Of a stretch of 64,000 nt of DNA, positions 60,928 to 64,000 are shown in pieces (position 1 is the stretch's first letter; the number at the start of each line of letters is the position of its first letter). The notes beneath the pieces were generated by a model. That model worked only from the letters and a program-made list of their open reading frames with translations. It ran no database searches and had not been told where the DNA came from. Origin of the DNA: Hoplostethus atlanticus (lineage: Eukaryota; Chordata; Actinopteri; Trachichthyiformes; Trachichthyidae); contig JAXDDX010000011.1 in assembly GCA_034670405.1 (NCBI GenBank), forward strand, positions 2,104,501-2,168,500. The letters are read 5' to 3'. A program made the position numbers and the translations under genes.

Positions 60928-60974
60928 CACTCGTGGAGCAGGGGGTCCGTGGTCATCCAGAAATGTGGATTCAC
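36641..60974 (-). CDS. ust: ust, uronyl 2-O-sulfotransferase (coding exons 2-8; exon 1 off the window)
   Basis: A Golgi type II membrane enzyme that transfers sulphate from PAPS to the 2-O position of uronic acid (mainly iduronate) in dermatan/chondroitin sulphate. Exons on the minus strand are 60931-60974, 54264-54419, 45796-45875, 45244-45397, 37482-37579, 37139-37296 and 36641-36933. All are GT-AG with matching phases, giving about 327 codons; human is 406 residues, with exon 1 supplying the rest. Seen here are [10 protein letters not shown], the 5'-phosphosulphate-binding loop [24 protein letters not shown], the 3'-phosphate-binding [20 protein letters not shown] and [49 protein letters not shown] and [17 protein letters not shown]. 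Sequons NKT, NIS, NFT and NMT are kept. The match to human UST is close along its length; the acidic carboxy terminus ([12 protein letters not shown]) is conserved in character only. The cytoplasmic tail and anchor are not in the window. Confidence 0.95.
37139..37296 (-). CDS. ust: ust coding exon 7
   Basis: The 158-base exon encodes [20 protein letters not shown] then [20 protein letters not shown] and [12 protein letters not shown]. The acceptor is ccccatcag and the donor G|gtagac. It corresponds closely to human EPGEWALERAKLNVNENFLL. Confidence 0.94.
37482..37579 (-). CDS. ust: ust coding exon 6
   Basis: The 98-base exon encodes [20 protein letters not shown] then [12 protein letters not shown] plus two bases of Arg. 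Its Cys residues ([17 protein letters not shown]) match the human disulphide-rich segment. The acceptor is atcttcag and the donor AG|gtaact. Confidence 0.93.
41689..41762. repeat. (CA)37 microsatellite
   Basis: A perfect 74-base CA array in ust intron 5, the longest uninterrupted dinucleotide run in the window. Confidence 0.95.
42410..42715. repeat. dispersed fish repeat flanked by CA arrays
   Basis: The block starts TTACACTATACTTGTGAGGA and ends near GGTCCACATAAGTATAGAAA, with CCTTAACCCT-type degenerate repeats inside and CA microsatellites on both sides. The TGTGAGGACC ... GAGGACATCTGG arrangement is, from memory, a common CA-associated fish repeat. No protein is encoded. Confidence 0.45.
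45244..45397 (-). CDS. ust: ust coding exon 5 (3'-phosphate-binding motif)
   Basis: The 154-base exon encodes [20 protein letters not shown] then [20 protein letters not shown] and [11 protein letters not shown]. [21 protein letters not shown] is the most conserved block of the family. The donor is CTG|gtgaga, phase 0. Confidence 0.95.
45796..45875 (-). CDS. ust: ust coding exon 4
   Basis: The 80-base exon encodes [20 protein letters not shown] then HFLNFT plus two bases of Arg (human MELIKNISTAEQPYLFTRHV). The acceptor is gtgtttttcag and the donor AG|gtagtg. Confidence 0.93.
47075..47126 (+). mobile_element. short L2/CR1-group LINE 3' tail
   Basis: TAAAAGCATCTGCTAAATGA is followed by CTGTAATGTAATGTAA, the same tail type as the LINE at 11026-13960 but on the plus strand. 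Only the last 50 or so bases are present. Confidence 0.65.
47717..48042 (+). repeat. left 326-bp inverted-repeat arm
   Basis: This arm pairs with 50420-50745 with only scattered mismatches. Similarity stops abruptly after AATTGGTTACAGT, marking the inner edge. Confidence 0.9.
48840..49214 (-). pseudogene. PHD-like zinc-finger C-terminus of a pogo-type transposase (remnant)
   Basis: The 124-codon minus-strand frame has a Lys/Gln/Asn-rich linker ([20 protein letters not shown]). A Cys/His cluster follows: [20 protein letters not shown], then [14 protein letters not shown] and GYICKDC. The spacing C-x2-C ... W-x2-C-x2-C-x2-W-x-H-x2-C ... C-x2-C is that of the PHD-type finger at the end of pogo-like DDE transposases in fish and insects. 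It lies inside the TA-flanked element at 48291-49932. The catalytic domain is missing, so this is a fragment. The start codon shown is only where the frame opens, inside a 146-bp tandem repeat. Confidence 0.7.
49125..49555. repeat. 146-bp tandem repeat, about three copies, inside the pogo-like element
   Basis: Copies of AATGAACCTGTTTTGCGCCC begin at 49125, 49271 and 49417, an exact period of 146 bases. Each unit carries three copies of the terminal motif GGCCCATTTTAGCT or its complement. The copies are almost identical, implying recent expansion. Confidence 0.93.
50420..50745 (-). repeat. right 326-bp inverted-repeat arm
   Basis: This is the reverse complement of 47717-48042. The inner edge is ACTGTAACCAATT at 50420 and the outer edge is GCCGCCATA at 50745. 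Confidence 0.9.
54030..54230 (+). mobile_element. tRNA-derived SINE-like fragment
   Basis: GGCTTGTGCCGGTTCAAATC contains a B-box-like GGTTCAAATCC. Downstream is GCAGCAAGGCACTTAGACGC and TAACTGCTG, resembling the conserved GAGCAAGGCACTTAACCC...AACTGCTCC body of abundant fish SINEs. The 5' box A region and tail are unclear. Confidence 0.5.
54264..54419 (-). CDS. ust: ust coding exon 3 (PAPS-binding loop)
   Basis: The 156-base exon encodes [20 protein letters not shown] then [20 protein letters not shown] and [19 protein letters not shown] is the 5'-phosphosulphate-binding loop. The acceptor is GGTCACAG, preceded directly by about 30 TG units on the transcript strand. The donor is CAG|gtaagc. 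Confidence 0.95.
54423..55103. repeat. cluster of long (CA)n arrays
   Basis: Arrays lie at 54427-54484, 54836-54898 (interrupted by GTG and GCG variants), 54889-54938 and 55056-55103, separated by unique or GA/CT-rich sequence. All have the same orientation, so the ust transcript carries long UG repeats. Frames open through them are artefacts (repeated His-Thr or Cys-Val). Confidence 0.9.
57492..58133. mobile_element. 642-bp palindromic piggyBac-type MITE with TTAA target duplication
   Basis: TTAA flanks both ends (57488-57491 and 58134-58137). The ends are CCCTCAGGCATCA and its reverse complement TGATGCCTGAGGG. Beyond the ends, long inner arms (about 57675-57870 and 57930-58120) pair as inverted repeats around a centre near 57900, including GGACAAAAATGTCCACTTCC and TTAACCCTTTAAATGCCAG and their complements. 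The left half carries about 180 additional bases not matched on the right. TTAA targets and CCC-type termini are piggyBac features; no transposase is encoded. Confidence 0.85.
60931..60974 (-). CDS. ust: ust coding exon 2 (44 bases)
   Basis: This short exon completes a split Gly codon and encodes [14 protein letters not shown] (human NSTYLDDHGPPPSK). The acceptor is atcttggcag and the donor CGA|gtgagt in phase 0. The intron immediately after the donor is a long CT run on the transcript strand. Confidence 0.9.
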
Positions 60975-61894
60975 CTGCCAAGATAAGGAAGTAAGGATTA
61001 GGATTCTGACATGTTCACAGTAAAACCAAAAGATTCATTCATCAAAACAAAAAAAAAAGATTAAAGCAATGGAAATACCATCTCACGACCCCCTTTCCTG
61101 TGCAGGGGTCAAAAAGGACTACTTGCTACTTGCTACTGTACCAGCTCAGATCAGAACATATGGGTGAGGGTAGTGAATGAGCCCTTGAGCAAGACAGTGG
61201 TGGTGTGGAGCTGATCGGTGACCAGCAGTACAAGACTGCCGTAGCACCGGGCAGCTCCCAGATGCAAGTGTATGAAGTTCAATTCAAAACCCAACTGTCC
61301 AACTGTCCAGCTGTCCATCCTCTATCACAATCCGCCCCACAGAAAACAGCGCAGCTCTTCCACTCCCAAGTACAGAGGGCGTCGCTGCCCATTTATACAG
61401 TATATCTAACAGTGTGAGGGCCGTTTAACGTGGGAACAATGGGGCCCTTTCACGGCTGCACACTGAGGATGTTTCAGTCCGCTCACCAAATCCAGGCCCC
61501 GGCTTGAGACAGCGGCCTTTTCTTCTCCGGGCACGAGAGGCGACACTTCCCATCACCGCTACAGAAGACAGTTTGGAGAGGGTGGCGAAAACAGCTACGA
61601 GCTATTACGCAAGAGAACAATCTTTCCTCCGAGTCTCGAAAAATGAAATATAACAGGCCGATGGATCTGGTACGAAACGATACCTCACACTTGAACAGAT
61701 GCATTGGCTTACGTCTGGTGTGGCTCTCCTCCTTGGCACACACTTAAGAGGGGTTGTTAGGGGCTCATGTTGGAAGTGCATTGTATGACTTAGTAAATAC
61801 TGTTTATACTTCAGATAGCAGCGTGTATAGGCTTTGAGCAATTAGTATGACTGGGAGATACAATCTGCTTTGGTTTGGCTTCGCTACAACATGC

Positions 61895-61966
<72 letters not shown>

Positions 61967-62124
61967 AGGAATACCCCCATTGCAGAATTAGAGGCAAAGT
62001 TTCTGCACAGAACCTGCATGATTTCCCTTTGCAAGTGTCACGGCTCACTAATTCATCAGGCGCTAGATGTATAAATACAGACACAGCTGCACCACACACA
62101 CCCTCAGGTGTATTTAAGACACAT

Positions 62125-62167
<43 letters not shown>

Positions 62168-64000
62168 CACGCACACGCTCTCTCTCTCTCTAGGGAATGC
62201 AGAGGGAGGCTTGAGTTTTGCAGATCACGCTGAGGCATTTGAGGTCGTGGCAGGGCGAGGACGCGGCGCGGCAGACATCTCCGCTCCTTCCTCTGTCATC
62301 CATCATGAACGACCCCCACGTGTGTGCTTCTCGTTAGCCTTTTGGATCGGGGCGGGGGGCGGGGGGGATTGGAACTAATTTTTTCCAGGGCACGAGGCTC
62401 GTATAAGCCGGCAGCTGCCATCCACCTCCACCACCCACAAAGAAAGGAAAAGCTAGCGTATAGAGCCACCGCGGAGCGTTATAGTTAGCGTGCCTCTTCT
62501 GCTCCGATTGCCTGTTAGGGAGACTTATTCTGAAGTTGAGCTGGAGTGTCTCATGGGGCGCTTTGGCTCGATTCAAGAATGTGTGAATTCCGAGAGCGAA
62601 CAGAAGAGGCTGCCGCCCACATGAAATCATACTTTGCATTCTCTGTTGTCCTTGGCATTGACCGGCTACCCTGCATGTGACCCAGAGTAGACCTGGCTAG
62701 GCTATGTTGTGATTGCTGTGTATGCTTCTGACTTTAATGTGCACCCTTTAATGCTCCGTCTGTCCATACAGATCCATTCAAAACGGCACTACATGCAACC
62801 ATTTGTTCACACTGAACTATGTAGCTAGGACCCACTAACATAGAGGTCATGAATGAGACCGTGAACGGGTTAGGGGAGAGAGGGCAGCGGGTTGGAGGAT
62901 GTGTGGGGAGAATGAAGGTCAAAGTCACCTAAAGACGTCCGCTACTTTGTGTGTGTGTGTGTGTGTGTGAGAGAGAGTGAGAGAGAGAAACTAATTGGAG
63001 TGAGGGTATGCATAGGCATGTAGCTAAATGGTTAATTGGATTACTGAGTCACAAGATCCATGGACCTGCTCCTGACTAAAAGCAGCTGCATTCCCACTCC
63101 TAGCAGCATTGATGTAATCGATACTACAACATAGACAACATAAATCAGTAGTGAGTACTGCTAAGCTTTAATCATTTATCTCTAAATATCTTTGTTTCAG
63201 AGATAAAAACTGCTAAAACACTAAAAGCATACATATACAAGACTATGACAGCTAGAAGCAATCAGTTCATTTTAAGACTGCCATGCCACTCGAAGCTGCT
63301 ATCAAACAGCCTATCCACCCTCATATAAAGTCTATTTTAAGTCTATTTTTCTATTTTTTTCTTGCTGAATATGTGCAGACTAACTACTGCCCGTGCATGT
63401 AGATACAAGTGGAAGCTGACAATATCTTAAGGACCCAGTGCAAAGGGGTAGGGGGGCAACCCAACCAAGGCCAACCGCTGCCCCTGCCCAGGAGCTCGGT
63501 GCCTTGTTAAAGCAAATTACCGCCTCCATCAATTAGTCACTCCATTAGCTGAGCTGGTCTAGTCTCCAGTGCAAAAAGGAGTCATAAAACGGGAGGGTAA
63601 TTGGGATAACAATGAAAAAAAGTGATCGCAAATGCAGAGGATTATGTAGAATTACAGAAGAGATACAGTAATAATAACAGAGAGAGGGAGATAATATGGT
63701 GAAAAGGGCGAACAGTATTTCAGAGAGGAGGCGGCAGAGAGACGTAAAATGTGTAAATGTACTGGGACTTGATACACATGACAAGTGTGTCATTTGTGAT
63801 AAGCTGCTCTATGAAACCTGCATTGCTGTTTTGACGTGGGCGCAGTAGATGGGTCACACCAGGTTTGATGTCACACGAGATTAGCACATATATTTGAATG
63901 TTTCCTGGTTAGAGTTACACATGTAATTAGAGGGCTGCAGGAACATAATCTTGTATGAGTGAAATAAATTGATTTTATATGATTCAGTAACAACTGTTCT
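60975..64000 (-). other. ust intron 1 (partial)
   Basis: Sequence upstream of exon 2 to the window edge. It has (CA)n arrays at 61897-61964 and 62122-62164, a G-rich block at 62346-62368, and (TG)n followed by (GA) at 62949-62987. No segment resembles the ust amino terminus (cytoplasmic tail plus membrane anchor), so exon 1 is taken to be outside. Confidence 0.55.
61897..62164. repeat. two (CA)n arrays
   Basis: Runs at 61897-61964 and 62122-62164 separated by about 155 bases of non-repetitive sequence. The His-Thr and Cys-Val open frames across them are artefacts. Confidence 0.9.

Larger units (their letters stand above)
54420..60930 (-). other. ust intron 2
   Basis: This 6.5-kb intron opens, next to exon 3, with a 700-base region of CA arrays. 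It then holds G-runs (55689-55709, 56107-56129, 59398-59414) and the palindromic MITE at 57492-58133. Next to exon 2 lies a (GA)n run (60897-60924). No exon was recognised. Confidence 0.5.

Overview
The window is vertebrate genomic DNA from a ray-finned (teleost-type) fish. The genes are split into short exons with GT-AG introns. The proteins read as fish orthologues of human genes, and the repeat content is typical of fish: Rex1 and L2/CR1-group LINEs, TTAA- and TA-target DNA elements, and very many (CA)n/(TG)n microsatellites. No bacterial, phage, CRISPR or operon-type structure is present.

Three host genes can be supported. (1) mettl24, minus strand: only the first coding exon (4975-5358) lies in the window, and the rest of the gene runs off the left edge. 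(2) slc22a16, plus strand, 16059-31461: a complete eight-coding-exon organic cation/carnitine transporter of 569 codons. It needs one extra G in a GGG run of exon 4 to be a sequence error or variant. (3) ust, minus strand, from before 60974 down to 36641: coding exons 2-8 of uronyl 2-O-sulfotransferase; exon 1, with the cytoplasmic tail and membrane anchor, lies beyond the right edge. mettl24 and slc22a16 are divergently transcribed; slc22a16 and ust are convergent, with about 5.2 kb between stop codons.

Layout: 1-4974 is mettl24 intron 1. 5359-16058 is intergenic, with an L2/CR1-group LINE (11026-13960) and a 5'-truncated Rex1-type LINE (14400-15480), both on the minus strand. 16059-31461 is slc22a16; its intron 2 holds a 2.27-kb inverted-repeat element with an acidic, Cys-bearing ORF, and its intron 5 holds a 21-bp minisatellite inside a probable DNA element plus two phase-compatible antisense exon-like segments of unknown identity. 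31462-36640 is intergenic with a LINE fragment. 36641-64000 is ust, whose intron 3 carries a 3.03-kb element with 326-bp terminal inverted repeats that contains a pogo-like element (1.64 kb), and whose intron 2 carries a 642-bp palindromic piggyBac-type MITE and dense CA arrays.

The three genes are not a functional pathway. METTL24 is a putative methyltransferase, SLC22A16 a plasma-membrane carnitine/organic-cation transporter, and UST a Golgi enzyme of dermatan/chondroitin sulphate synthesis. Human METTL24 and SLC22A16 are close neighbours on 6q21, while UST is on 6q25, so the fish arrangement records a different gene order of an otherwise linked block. I found no convincing novel multi-gene system. 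The most unusual items are the nested inverted-repeat elements, the unidentified antisense exon pair, and the simple repeats abutting splice sites of slc22a16 and ust.
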